The notes below the pieces were generated by a model that was not told the origin of the DNA, ran no database searches, and saw only the letters and a program-made list of their open reading frames with translations. Of a DNA stretch of 64,000 bases, positions 55,001 to 63,879 are shown in pieces (the first letter of the stretch is position 1; each line of letters begins with the position of its first letter). The translations under genes were made by a program, and so were the position numbers. Source of the DNA: Sphingobacterium sp. CZ-UAM (GTDB lineage: Bacteria > Bacteroidota > Bacteroidia > Sphingobacteriales > Sphingobacteriaceae); contig NZ_MTCM01000003.1 of the NCBI RefSeq assembly GCF_002000245.1, positions 186,001 to 250,000 on the forward strand. The letters run 5' to 3'.

Positions 55001-55184
55001 TCGTAAAACTTCCATCTGGATTAGTTTGCGTGCTGACAGGTTTTCCTTTGATGCTGACGGTAACATTAGCCATAGATCCACCATCCGAGGCATTCGTCAC
55101 CTTACCTGTAATTGTTTTGGTCTGTGCCCATAAACTGGTAGATAGCATCACTCCTGAACAGAATAAGAGTAATTTTTTATTCAT
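52023..55184 (-). CDS. SusC-family TonB-dependent transporter (amidase-linked)
   Basis: Outer-membrane importer of 1053 residues. The signal peptide ends at LWAQ-TK. A carboxypeptidase-regulatory-like domain (TITGKVTNASDGGSMANVTVSIKG) leads to the plug, ALEEVVVTAMGIKKEKKALGYA, with INPEDIDNVSVLKGPAAAALYGSRAAAGAIII. The C-terminal strand is STAGVMFGLNFRF. The AMGIKKEKKALGYA form marks the SusC branch usually paired with SusD-like_2 lipoproteins, matching its partner. It is divergent from a third SusC across 314 nt containing TTTATGCATAA sites. Confidence 0.95.
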   Translation of the reverse strand: MNKKLLLFCSGVMLSTSLWAQTKTITGKVTNASDGGSMANVTVSIKGKPVSTQTNPDGSFTIKAEPGDILIFRAVGSKEKQQLVGSDATVNISLSGSEEALEEVVVTAMGIKKEKKALGYAVQDIKADELMKNKTANVVNSLAGKIAGVNVTQASGSAGAGAQIILRGGTSLERDNQPLFVVDGVIYDNSTVIGGNSAFDGAQATATSNSNRVMDINPEDIDNVSVLKGPAAAALYGSRAAAGAIIITTKKGQEGRTEIGFSSRFSNNWVNRLPEQQGKYKRGYYNSAGVLDDYTTQSWGEKFGSNDVVYNNVKDFFQHSTVFDNTVNLSGGNKNGSFYLSGSRFDQKGIVPNTSFDKTTFRFNGDQKFGKLTVGANVGYSLANTDKTLTSAGLWGSGGTGAMESLYSWSRSDNMKKYLNDDGTKYRMFEGRQPLESDIENPYWTINRNILGDNTERITGSINATMPIFDWWSLTYRVGMDSYLTKNSTIIGEGGAIKKPWQKGMMSESDFKYNYWSSNIMSNFNKKVGDFDLGALVGFFSEQTKTTTNRRMGYHFEVDNFYSFENIAAANKQFAVNNTKKRLFGLYGELRASYKNMLFLNVTGRNDWTSTLPVDNRSYFYPSVGGSFVFTELMKDSRPDWLDFGKLRASWARVGKDANPYVTNTYLWKPVEYLGGIVGAGNNWQKGNPFLKPETTGSFEVGAELRFFKGRLGVDYAYYTNNSYNQILSPRLGQSTGYIFISVNGGDIYNKGMELSLTGKPIVKNDFVWESTLNMSRNKGTVDNLLAGVNILYVTDVQVGNAKAASFNGGNFMGISGSQWTRTPDGKVVLDANTGMPTSDNQTTYNIGNREPKLTGGFNNSLTYKNFNLSFLFDFRIGGDIYNGTDYAMTINGMSKRTEDRDQLILDGAIRNGGTNDAPVYENKTFTFLADQMYTIKGVSTSGRKIIQDYWSDFYARESANFMVKTNWLRLRNISMSYNFSNGLLKNAGVSKVVKGLTATLTGTNLWLLTNYKGLDPEASAAGSGVTGSSSVGIDYNGVPSTAGVMFGLNFRF

Positions 55185-55278
55185 GGTATTTAGTTAGTTG
55201 TTAATAATTGATCATAACGGGAGGTTCCAGCCCGAGGTTTACATCAATTATAATACAATACTATAAAAAGGAGTTTAG

Positions 55279-55299
55279 TTATGCAAGTTTATGCATAAG
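55279..55299. promoter_or_regulatory. TTATGCA sites between two divergent susC genes
   Basis: TTATGCA (55279-55285) and TTTATGCATAAG (55288-55299), related to the sites at 42281 and 49103. They lie 95 nt from the minus-strand susC and 200 nt from the plus-strand one. The 314-nt gap (55185-55498) also holds an inverted repeat, ACAATAG/CTATTGT (55464-55482), 17 nt before the plus-strand start, and CATAAAAACGCAAAA at about 55379. Nothing coding. Confidence 0.35.
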
Positions 55300-55498
55300 T
55301 ATTTGAAAAAGAATTAAAAATAATGGAACTACCGCATCTCCCGACAACAAAACAACCTTTGAATAAGCATCAAAAACACATAAAAACGCAAAATGTAGCA
55401 AAAAAAATACAAAACAGTATTAACAAACTGCTAAAACCCCTATATTTATATTAAACAAGGATCACAATAGTCACCCTATTGTACATAAATCTAAATTC

Positions 55499-58400
55499 AT
55501 GACAAAACATCTACTAAACAGCAAGTTACATTATCGTTGTTATGCACTTCTAGCGCTATTAAGCACAAGCTCCGTAGTGTTTGCGCAGCAAAAAAATTAC
55601 ACGATCAAAGGTAAAGTGACAGATTCCCGCACCGGACAATCTGTCCCCGGCACCACCATTAAGCTCAAGGGAACCAACCAATCCGTCAGCACCAATGCTA
55701 ACGGTGAGTTTACCTTAACCACATCCATCAATCCCGGAAAGTACGACCTCGTATTATCCAATGTAGGTTATGCGCCGACCACCACGCCCATCGAACTCGG
55801 AAACCAGACAACGCTTACACTCACTCCAAGCCTGCAGGAAGATTTAGTGCGGATGAATGAGGTAATTGTTATCGGTAACGCGGTGGGAACAAGTCGTAAA
55901 GTCTTAGGTAATGCCGTTTCGACCGTCAATGCCAAAGATATTGCCAATAGTAACGCAACATCAATTGACCAGGCGCTAACGGGAAAAGTCGCCGGCGCCC
56001 AAATTTCCCAAAACTCCGGAAACCCTGCCGGCGGTATCAGCGTACAATTACGCGGTCCTAGTTCCATTGTTGGGAGTGGCAGTCCACTCTATATCGTGGA
56101 TGGTGTTATTGTCAACAACTCTTCTGCGGAGCTATTGGACCTAGGTGGATATAGTCAGAATAGATTGGTCGATATCAACCCCGCTGACATCGAAAACTTT
56201 GAGATCATCAAAGGTGCTGCCGCGGCCGCCATCTATGGTTCCCGGGCCAGCAACGGTGTTGTGCTGATTACCACAAAAAAAGGAAAAGAGGGAAAGCCTA
56301 CTTTTACCTTTAGCACAAGCTTGAAAACCTCTTCTCTACGAAAAAAACTTCCGTATAATACCTTCAACAAAACATTTGTCAATACAACGGCCACCGATCT
56401 CACGCAAACAGATGTCACAAGATACGATTACCAGGACAAAATCTTCCAGACCGGTATTGGCACTGATAATAACATTTCTATGTCGGGAGGTACGGCAGGC
56501 ACAAAATACTATGTCAGCGGCAATTACCTAAACAACCAAGGTATTATCAAAAGTACCGACTTTACCCGTGCGGGACTGCGTGCACGCCTGGACCAAGATC
56601 TAAATTCCTGGCTAAAACTCGGTGCCGGAATGAATTATGTATATAGTCATTCCAACGAAATGCCCAATGGTGGCATGAATGAAGCCTATGGTGCGTTGAC
56701 CGGATTTATTTTCAGCAATAATTTTATTGATCCCGAAAAAGACCAAAATGGGAAATATCCTTCCACGACACCAGTGAATGTGGTCAAAAGGACAAACCCA
56801 CTTGAAGCGATCAATAATTTTAAATTCGCTCAACGCACAAGCCGCTTTATCGGAAATCTGTCCTTACAGGCCAGACCACTGGAGGGCCTAACCTTGAACT
56901 ATATCTTAGGATTTGATAACAGCAATTCGCTGGGCACGGCCTATATCCCACCTGGTAATACCACCCCTTCTTATGGAACGGGTTACGCCCAACGTGCGGA
57001 TATCAGCATCTTTATGCTTAATAATGATTTCAATGCCTCTTATCAGACAAAGATTGGAGATTGGCTGGAATCGACTTCCGGTGCTGGTCTAACTTTTCAA
57101 ACCGAAAAAAACATGTCGACCAACATGAAAGCGACACAAATGGGATACGGCGGCGAAACAGTCAATAATGGCGTCGTTGTACCGACGGAACTCCGCTCCG
57201 ATATGAATATTTTCGGTGCCTTCTTCCAACAGACATTCGGGATCAAAGAGAAATTGTATCTAACGGGTGCTATTCGCTATGATATGTCCTCTGTTTTTGG
57301 AAGCGAGAATCGTAGCCAATTCTATCCAAAGGTAAGTGGTAGCTATGTCCTATCCAATGAACAATTCTGGCAGAATTCAGCCATTAACAATGTTTTCTCT
57401 AGTTTTAAGATCCGGGCCTCGTATGGTCAGTCTGGCAACCTTACCGCGTTGAGCCCCTTCAGTAGATACACCAACTATTCGCCGCTAAACACTGGCGGCA
57501 TTAATGGGATCATTCCCACAGACCTCATGGGTAATGAAGGTGTAAAACCCGAACGTCAAGAAGAGTTCGAAGTAGGTACAGACCTCAGCATGTTCCATGA
57601 TCGTTTAGGACTGGAGTTTTCCTATTATCGAAAAAATGTCAAAGATCTCCTTATGAACATCAATTTGACACCTTCCACAGGTTATATGTCCCAATACGCC
57701 AACATTGGAACAATGACCAACCGAGGAATGGAATTTCTATTACGTGGGATTCCAGTATTAAAAGAAAACTTCAAATGGAATATTACGGCTGTTTACTCCC
57801 ACAACAAAAACGTCGTCAATAATGTCCCAGGAGGAATATTAATGTATTCCGCTGGATTCGGCCAAGTGGCTGCAGTCAACGGATCCCCTTTAGGAGCCTT
57901 CTACGCAACTTATTTTGCACGAAACGAAGACGGATCCATTTATCACAATCCTGCTGGTCTTCCGACAACAGCCAAAGTTGGAAAAGACAACAATGGTATT
58001 CCTACTGGCGCCACACTTAAAAAAGTCATTGGCGACCCTAATCCGGATTGGACAGGGTCTTTGATTAACGAAATCAATGTCGGTTCAAAATGGACCTTCC
58101 GGGCTCAATTAGATGCCGTCGTCGGTCAGGATGTCTTTAATTTCACGAGACGTGTCGGTGACCGCGACCTATATGGCGGCCTTGCAGGATATGAGCCAGA
58201 ACTGAGAGGTGAGGTTCCCAAAGGTACTTCAGCAGCATTGTTCTCCATTATGGAAAACTGGATTGAAAAGGGATCCTTCGTCAAAGTAAGAGAAGTCTCA
58301 GCATCTTACAATTGGGTACGTCCAAACGCTAAGATTAAAAATATCCGTTTTTCCCTAGCCGGCCGCAACTTATTCTCTTTCGACAATTATAGCGGCTGGG

Positions 58401-58507
58401 ATCCTGAAGTTAATGCTGCAGGGCAGAGCAATGCCGTCCGTGGGTTTGATTTCGTCGAAGTCCCACTCCCAAGGCAGGTCATTGCAGGAGTCAATCTCAC
58501 ATTTTAA
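55499..58507 (+). CDS. SusC-family TonB-dependent transporter (third pair)
   Basis: Outer-membrane importer of 1002 residues. An unusually polar N-terminus (MTKHLLNSKLHYRCYALLA) precedes the signal peptide cut near VFAQ-QK. A carboxypeptidase-regulatory-like domain (YTIKGKVTDSRTGQSVPGTTIKLKG) is followed by the plug (VRMNEVIVIGNAVGTSRKVLG; INPADIENFEIIKGAAAAAIYGSRASNGVVLI). The barrel ends RQVIAGVNLTF. Its SusD partner follows after 99 nt. It is transcribed opposite to the other two pairs. No enzyme is attached to this pair, so its ligand is unknown. Confidence 0.95.
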   Translation: MTKHLLNSKLHYRCYALLALLSTSSVVFAQQKNYTIKGKVTDSRTGQSVPGTTIKLKGTNQSVSTNANGEFTLTTSINPGKYDLVLSNVGYAPTTTPIELGNQTTLTLTPSLQEDLVRMNEVIVIGNAVGTSRKVLGNAVSTVNAKDIANSNATSIDQALTGKVAGAQISQNSGNPAGGISVQLRGPSSIVGSGSPLYIVDGVIVNNSSAELLDLGGYSQNRLVDINPADIENFEIIKGAAAAAIYGSRASNGVVLITTKKGKEGKPTFTFSTSLKTSSLRKKLPYNTFNKTFVNTTATDLTQTDVTRYDYQDKIFQTGIGTDNNISMSGGTAGTKYYVSGNYLNNQGIIKSTDFTRAGLRARLDQDLNSWLKLGAGMNYVYSHSNEMPNGGMNEAYGALTGFIFSNNFIDPEKDQNGKYPSTTPVNVVKRTNPLEAINNFKFAQRTSRFIGNLSLQARPLEGLTLNYILGFDNSNSLGTAYIPPGNTTPSYGTGYAQRADISIFMLNNDFNASYQTKIGDWLESTSGAGLTFQTEKNMSTNMKATQMGYGGETVNNGVVVPTELRSDMNIFGAFFQQTFGIKEKLYLTGAIRYDMSSVFGSENRSQFYPKVSGSYVLSNEQFWQNSAINNVFSSFKIRASYGQSGNLTALSPFSRYTNYSPLNTGGINGIIPTDLMGNEGVKPERQEEFEVGTDLSMFHDRLGLEFSYYRKNVKDLLMNINLTPSTGYMSQYANIGTMTNRGMEFLLRGIPVLKENFKWNITAVYSHNKNVVNNVPGGILMYSAGFGQVAAVNGSPLGAFYATYFARNEDGSIYHNPAGLPTTAKVGKDNNGIPTGATLKKVIGDPNPDWTGSLINEINVGSKWTFRAQLDAVVGQDVFNFTRRVGDRDLYGGLAGYEPELRGEVPKGTSAALFSIMENWIEKGSFVKVREVSASYNWVRPNAKIKNIRFSLAGRNLFSFDNYSGWDPEVNAAGQSNAVRGFDFVEVPLPRQVIAGVNLTF

Positions 58508-58606
58508 TTTAACAATACCAGCACAACCATGATGTTTAGACAGCCACAGATCGTTAAATGGATAAAACCATTCTCCGTTGTCTGATCATCCTTAAAAAAT
58601 ATTCAA

Positions 58607-59902
58607 ATGAAAAAGATTTTCAACTATAAATTCCTCCTGCTTGCGGCGATGGCATTGAGCTTCAATAGCTGTAAAATGGATGTACCCAACATAAATCAAC
58701 CAAGTGGAAGTGCAGTCCCAACAACCCGGGAAGGGATCATTGCTATTAGCGCGGGTTTACAGATGTACTATTCCACCAATGGCGTAGCCGCGACCTATTT
58801 TTACCCTGCCGTAACAGCACGCGAACTTAAGGGTGTTGCTACCTTTACCAACACGTTAGAACTTGAGGCAGGGGGTACTGAATTACCGACAGCCAACGGA
58901 AACATCCTGACCCTATGGTCCAGTATGCAAAAACTTCTCGGCATGAGTGAAAGTGTGCTCAACAATGCCGCGTCCATCAGTACCTTAACCGGCGGCACAC
59001 TATCCGGTACATTGGCGAATGCCCACTTATACAGGGCAATAGCGCTTGGCGCACTGGCAACAAGTTTTGAGAAAGCGAATACACATACCCAAAAAGATGG
59101 TAAAGTGACTTTCGTGGATAGACAAGCGGTTCTTGCAGAGGCTATCAAATCTTTAAACACGGCAATTGCCCTGGTTCAACAAACACCCATATCATCCGAA
59201 TTTACATCAAGTGTAACTGGATCGACCATTCACCTACTGAATTGCCTACACGCCTTCAATGCTCGCTTTAACCTCATGGCCGGCAATTACCAACAGGCCT
59301 ACAGCGAAGCTAACCTTGTTGATTTAACCAAAAAAAGTACATTTACCTATACAGCAATAAGTGTTAATCCCCTTTGGAATCAGACCAATATCTTGAAATA
59401 TTACATCGTTAGGGAAAACCTGGGTCTCCCGACAGGCCTATTTGAAACTGGCGATAAACGTCTTGACTTCTATACCAAACTTAGCGGTACAACGCTGCAG
59501 CTTAAAGGTTTCTCCGAGACACAGACCGGAGAAGTTCCTGTTTACTTACCTGACGAAATGAAACTGATTAAAGCGGAAGCCTTATTACGCAACAACGGTT
59601 CATTGACCGAGGCGCGGGATCTGATCAATGAAGTTCGCACCCAAGCCAACGGCGATCTATTCAACGTCAATGCTAGTCTTCCCGCATATGCAGGAGCCGT
59701 CAACAAAAATGAGCTGTTGCTTGAAGTCTATAAACAGCGCTGCGCAGAGTTATTTATGTCAGGTTTACGACTGGAGGACAGCAGACGGTTCGGCCGTCCT
59801 GCCCCGCCACAAAACACAACAGAACGCAACCGGAATTTCTATCCTTATCCCGATCAGGAGCGAATAGGTAATCCGAATACACCTGCGGATCCGGCTATTT
59901 AA
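58607..59902 (+). CDS. Short SusD/RagB-family lipoprotein
   Basis: SusD-type lipoprotein of 431 residues, about 30 percent shorter than the other two in the window. The lipobox is LSFNSCKMD. RagB features include helical repeats (LYRAIALGALATSFEKAN) and the C-terminal YKQRCAELFMSGLRLEDSRRFGRP. The region between them is reduced. It pairs with the SusC 99 nt upstream, a wider gap than in the other two pairs. It ends just before a bidirectional terminator shared with the convergent thioesterase gene. Confidence 0.9.
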   Translation: MKKIFNYKFLLLAAMALSFNSCKMDVPNINQPSGSAVPTTREGIIAISAGLQMYYSTNGVAATYFYPAVTARELKGVATFTNTLELEAGGTELPTANGNILTLWSSMQKLLGMSESVLNNAASISTLTGGTLSGTLANAHLYRAIALGALATSFEKANTHTQKDGKVTFVDRQAVLAEAIKSLNTAIALVQQTPISSEFTSSVTGSTIHLLNCLHAFNARFNLMAGNYQQAYSEANLVDLTKKSTFTYTAISVNPLWNQTNILKYYIVRENLGLPTGLFETGDKRLDFYTKLSGTTLQLKGFSETQTGEVPVYLPDEMKLIKAEALLRNNGSLTEARDLINEVRTQANGDLFNVNASLPAYAGAVNKNELLLEVYKQRCAELFMSGLRLEDSRRFGRPAPPQNTTERNRNFYPYPDQERIGNPNTPADPAI

Positions 59903-59943
59903 GAAAATAGGGGCTATCACGACAAGATAGCCCCTATTTTTTC
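59903..59943. terminator. Bidirectional intrinsic terminator
   Basis: Perfect 15-bp stem (59904-59918 with 59926-59940), 7-nt loop, A-run and T-run at the outside. The stop codon of the convergent thioesterase gene (59934-59936) lies inside the stem. Confidence 0.9.
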
Positions 59944-60488
59944 AATGCAATCTTAACATCATAATGCGCACTGATATACGCTTGCTGCTCCATTGAGTCC
60001 CGCTCCAGGTCATGAATAGCACGGTCACGTTCTTTGTCCACCTCCATTTTTACTACACAACGGTAAAATCGAAACAGGTCTTTCTCCGTTTCCAGAATCA
60101 AGCGTGGCACACGCACCGGTTTACCGGTTTCATCCTTAGCAACCATAGTAAAATAAGAGGAGTTGCAATGTTTAGTTTCCCCTGTCTGGATGTTCATCGC
60201 TTCTACCCGGATCCCCACCTCCATCGATGAATTGCCCACATAATTAACCGAAGCAATCAATGTAACCAACTCTCCTACCTCTATAGGTTTCAAAAAATCA
60301 ACCTTTCCAACAGAAGCCGTCACACAATAATGCGCCGAAAACTTAGAGGCTACCGCAAAGGCTATCTGATCCATCAGGGACAAAATATAGCCTCCATGGA
60401 TCTTCCCGCCAAAATTGGCATTGGATGGTAACATCAGCTGTGAAATTCGGATCACCGAATCACTAACGGTTTTATAGATTTCTTCCAT
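59934..60488 (-). CDS. Acyl-CoA thioesterase (YciA/BACH-like hotdog)
   Basis: Hotdog-fold acyl-CoA hydrolase of 184 residues, cytoplasmic. NFGGKIHGGYILSLMDQIAFAVASKF contains the catalytic Asp of the YciA/BACH group, and VGKVDFLKPIEVGELVTLIASVNYVGNSSMEVGIRVEA (seen in two parts) gives the rest of the fold. A Lys/Arg-rich C-terminal helix (KEDRAIHDLERD type) follows the domain. It hydrolyses medium- or long-chain acyl-CoA in known relatives. It is unrelated in sequence to the thioesterase at 16410. Monocistronic. Confidence 0.9.
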   Translation of the reverse strand: MEEIYKTVSDSVIRISQLMLPSNANFGGKIHGGYILSLMDQIAFAVASKFSAHYCVTASVGKVDFLKPIEVGELVTLIASVNYVGNSSMEVGIRVEAMNIQTGETKHCNSSYFTMVAKDETGKPVRVPRLILETEKDLFRFYRCVVKMEVDKERDRAIHDLERDSMEQQAYISAHYDVKIALKK

Positions 60489-60635
60489 ATCCCTAAATTT
60501 ACCCCAGACAGATCAAAATTCAAAACAAAATCACAGTATCCCTACTCGTTTTGATCAAAAGAGACAAATAAACTCCATCAGCCGGCACACAGGCGCCTCA
60601 CCTAAAAAATAGGGCAACTTAATAACAGGCAAAAA

Positions 60636-60672
60636 GCAAAGGGATATCCGAAATAATCAGATACCCCTTTTT
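60636..60672 (-). terminator. Intrinsic terminator of the GHL10 gene
   Basis: On the minus strand AAAGGGGTATC pairs with GATATCCCTTT (one bulge), loop of about 12 nt, followed by GCTTTTTG. It lies about 20 nt past the stop at 60692. Confidence 0.7.
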
Positions 60673-60691
60673 CAAATAGTACAAAAGTTCT

Positions 60692-62323
60692 TTATTTGAT
60701 TTTTTCAGCGATATAAGGGCTTTCATTGCTCAGACGGTCAACAGCCTTAACCGCAACATATTGCAGTTTTTTATTATTTAACGACGTCGGCACATCTTTC
60801 GTTGTTACACCCGGTTCCAGGATCTCATACGTCCATTGCCCACCATAGTTCAGATACAGCACCCATTTTGCAACCTGGTCTACTTGCTGATGCTGCCATT
60901 TCAAGAAAATATTATTTCCTTGTGGTGTCAGCAACAACGACGGTTTCAATAGTGGGTTCGCATTCAGCCATGGCGTTGTTGGGACCAAGGCCTTAGCTTG
61001 ATAAGGTCCATCCACAAGCGCTTGGGTCATCGCTGGATTTTTTGTTAGGCCTGCCAAACTCCAATGAATAACACCCTCCCGATTATTTGGTAAAAGATCC
61101 CTTGCCGCGGCAACCTGATTGACAATTTCCTGCACATATTCTGGTCCACGTCTTCCCACCGTATTGATCCCCGGCCAAAGGTGACGGCCCATGGTATTTT
61201 CACTTTCCCACCATTTCAATAAAGCCGTATAACTTTGTCTAGCGGGTTGGATTGGCCAATAAAGCTGCGGCGCAAAATAATCAACCCAACCTTTGTTCAA
61301 CCACAGCTTGGCATCAGCATATAACATATCGTATTGACTTGAACCCTGTATTCCCGCAGGATATCCCGGCTTCCAGATCCCAAAAGGACTGATCCCAAAT
61401 TTCACAAAATTCTTTTCCTTTTTAATATCTTTGTAAATACGTTCAATAAAGGTATTCACACTGTTTCTCCTAAAATCACCGCGCGAAAGGGTACCACCAT
61501 TACGTTTAAATTCGTTATAGCTATCCGAATCCGGGAAGTCTTGTCCGCCATTGTATTCCGCATAAGGATAGAAGTAGTCATCAAAATGTACCCCATCAAT
61601 ATCATAACGCTTCACAATATCCATGACCACGCGGGCTGCATGATCCTGTGTCGACTGTTTCGATGGGTCAAACCAGTAATATCCCTGCTTTAATTTCACA
61701 ACAGATTCAGGCATCTTGCGTGCCATTGAAGATGATGTCACTGTTCCTCCGGCAGTATGGTGCGCACGATAAGGATTTAACCAAACATGAAGCTCGATTC
61801 CCCTTTTGTGTGCCTGCTCCACCCAAAATTCCAGTGGGTCATAATAAGGTGATGGCGCCTGACCTTCAGTTCCTGTCAAAAAATAAGACCAAGGTTCTAG
61901 ATCACTCTTATAAAAAGCATCCGCCGAGGGACGGACCTGGAAGACAACCGCATTAAAATTATTGTTCTTTAAAAAATCCAAAATACCGATCGCTTCCTGC
62001 TGCTGCTCGGCAGTACTGAGGTAATTTTTGCTCGGCCAGTTGATATTGGCGACAGAGGCCACCCAGGCCGCACGGAATTCGCGTGGCACAGCCGGGAGTT
62101 CAACAACGATATCCTTCTTTTTTTCAACAGCAGGCTGTTCTTTGGTCTCTTTAGTCTCGATTGTATTTTTCATCCGCTCTCTTTTTGGAACCGAAGGCGG
62201 ATCTTTTTTTACAATTTCAACATTGGTATTCGTATTTACAGGTTCTTCCTTTTTATTTTTCTTGGATGAACAAGAAGACAAAAGAAAGACTGCCGTAGCT
62301 AAAAATAATAAGGAACGTTTCAT
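60692..62323 (-). CDS. GHL10/DUF187 (DigH-like) glycoside hydrolase lipoprotein
   Basis: Lipoprotein of 543 residues: MKRSLLFLATAVFLLSSCSSKK with lipobox Cys, then a Lys/Glu/Thr-rich linker (to about 75). A TIM-barrel glycosidase-like domain of the GHL10 (DUF187) family begins VPREFRAAWVASVANINWPSK and includes LHVWLNPYR, DIDGVHFDDYFYPY, and YFAPQLYWP. A fibronectin-like C-terminal region follows (about 450-543). E. coli DigH (YddW), in the same family, cuts peptide-free peptidoglycan strands. The start at 62323 is chosen because the longer frame to 62383 would bury the lipoprotein signal. It lies 173 nt downstream of nagA. Confidence 0.9.
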   Translation of the reverse strand: MKRSLLFLATAVFLLSSCSSKKNKKEEPVNTNTNVEIVKKDPPSVPKRERMKNTIETKETKEQPAVEKKKDIVVELPAVPREFRAAWVASVANINWPSKNYLSTAEQQQEAIGILDFLKNNNFNAVVFQVRPSADAFYKSDLEPWSYFLTGTEGQAPSPYYDPLEFWVEQAHKRGIELHVWLNPYRAHHTAGGTVTSSSMARKMPESVVKLKQGYYWFDPSKQSTQDHAARVVMDIVKRYDIDGVHFDDYFYPYAEYNGGQDFPDSDSYNEFKRNGGTLSRGDFRRNSVNTFIERIYKDIKKEKNFVKFGISPFGIWKPGYPAGIQGSSQYDMLYADAKLWLNKGWVDYFAPQLYWPIQPARQSYTALLKWWESENTMGRHLWPGINTVGRRGPEYVQEIVNQVAAARDLLPNNREGVIHWSLAGLTKNPAMTQALVDGPYQAKALVPTTPWLNANPLLKPSLLLTPQGNNIFLKWQHQQVDQVAKWVLYLNYGGQWTYEILEPGVTTKDVPTSLNNKKLQYVAVKAVDRLSNESPYIAEKIK

Positions 62324-62496
62324 TAAGCGATAAAGTCTAGTGTTTTTTTTCAAAATAACTCCCAAAACTAAGCTAAATTTCAATAGGAAAGAAATTCAGC
62401 TTTCGTTCACCCTTCTTACAATATGTTTACATCAGATGAAAATACTCCTCATATAAGTCAATTTCTGATGATAACATAATCTTCCCAACAGGCTCA

Positions 62497-63603
62497 TCAA
62501 TAGCGCGGCTCCCCTTTAAAGAAAACCTGCTCCAAACTGAAATCATCCGTAAACACGATGACATTAGCCATGCTACCTACATTGAGATTCCCAATATCGC
62601 TTCTTTGCAACAGGTTTGCTGGATAGCTTGTGGCCATCCGGATTGCTTCGTCCAATGGGATTCCCACCTGCTCTACACAATTTCTGATTCCTTCAAACAG
62701 GGAAATGGCTGCTCCTGAAATCGTGCCATCCGGCAAAGCGTAATAACCGTCATTCAACACATGCTGATAAATCCCTTTATCACAGGCGGCAACAGCATCA
62801 GTAATCATAAATAAACGGTCGCCCATTTGCTTTTTAGCAATTTTCACGGCTTCAAAGCTGACATGATGTCCATCCACAATAATACTCGCACAGGCTTTGT
62901 GATGGTTAAAAATAGCTCCGACCAAACCCACCTCGCGATGATGCAATGGCGACATGGCGTTAAACAGATGTGTACTCGTCGGGATTCCTGCATCGTAACC
63001 ATGTGTCCCTTCGACAAAAGTAGCGTCACTGTGCCCAGCACTGAGCAGCAACTGATAGGTTTGCAGATACCGCAGCAGTTGATCCGAAAAACATTCAGGA
63101 GCAATTGTCATCATCTTAACAACCTTAGTCCCTAGGAGCAGATCGTCAATCCTTTCCTTCGTCGGTTTTATAATCAGTTCTTCCGGATGAGCTCCCCGTT
63201 TTTTTGCATTCAGAAATGGACCTTCTAGGTGCAGCCCCAGAAAAGCATCATGATGGTAGCTCTCAGCGACACGGATAGCTTCTTTGAACACCGGAATAGT
63301 ATTCGTTGCCAAAGTCATCATATAGGAAGTCGTCCCCTTATCAATCAATCCGTCAGAGATCCGCTCCAATGACTCCTGACTGAGCTCGGCAGAATAGAGA
63401 TCCGAACCGTCACCATATAACTGCAGATCAACCAATCCGGCGCAGATATTCGCGCCTTTGACATCATGAAGATGATAATCCGCGGGGATATCTTTATCAT
63501 TGACCGTACCAACAATCTTCGCTCTCTCTAAAAGCAATGTCTTTTTTTCTAAAACTTCTGTGCCGGTATAGATCTTACCGCCAGTCAATGCTATTTTCTT
63601 CAT
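62497..63603 (-). CDS. nagA: N-acetylglucosamine-6-phosphate deacetylase
   Basis: Amidohydrolase that removes acetate from GlcNAc-6-phosphate to give glucosamine-6-phosphate, the step after MurQ. The 368-residue protein shows GLHLEGPFLNAKKRGAH (metal-binding Glu), SAGHSDAT, STHLFNAMSPLHHRE and MITDAVAA (catalytic Asp). The first metal-loop string reads LQLYGDGSDLYS, the Bacteroidota variant of the usual QINGAGG. Two in-frame ATGs lie 9 nt apart (63612 and 63603); the second gives the standard MKKIALTGGKIY. No nagB (deaminase) lies next to it in the window. Confidence 0.94.
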   Translation of the reverse strand: MKKIALTGGKIYTGTEVLEKKTLLLERAKIVGTVNDKDIPADYHLHDVKGANICAGLVDLQLYGDGSDLYSAELSQESLERISDGLIDKGTTSYMMTLATNTIPVFKEAIRVAESYHHDAFLGLHLEGPFLNAKKRGAHPEELIIKPTKERIDDLLLGTKVVKMMTIAPECFSDQLLRYLQTYQLLLSAGHSDATFVEGTHGYDAGIPTSTHLFNAMSPLHHREVGLVGAIFNHHKACASIIVDGHHVSFEAVKIAKKQMGDRLFMITDAVAACDKGIYQHVLNDGYYALPDGTISGAAISLFEGIRNCVEQVGIPLDEAIRMATSYPANLLQRSDIGNLNVGSMANVIVFTDDFSLEQVFFKGEPRY

Positions 63604-63879
63604 TAAAATCATTTTACATTTTTCCTTTGGGACGCTTCAACTTGCAAACATATCGGGGTCAGAATATCGACTTATTATCCGCTCGAAGAGCTTAAGACAT
63701 CGCCGCAACAATTCTTCCTTAGCCCCTACCATACCTTCTTCCGGTTTCCCTGTATTTTTCAGCCGTAAAAATTTACACAGTAGGCTCCTGATCCTAAAGT
63801 TAGGATTTGTATTCGCCCTATCCCAAAGTTTTTGCGTTTTTAATTTTAACTTTTTAATTTACTGTCGTAACTTAGTTCC

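Noticed and set aside
55464..55482. Short inverted repeat ACAATAG/CTATTGT just before the third susC considered as a riboswitch or thermosensor
   Set aside because: Only 7 bp and AT-rich; no wider structure or known aptamer core is visible.
42406..59902. Three SusC/SusD pairs considered as recent tandem duplications
   Set aside because: The proteins differ in length, in plug motifs and in SusD subfamily, so they are distinct pairs rather than fresh copies.
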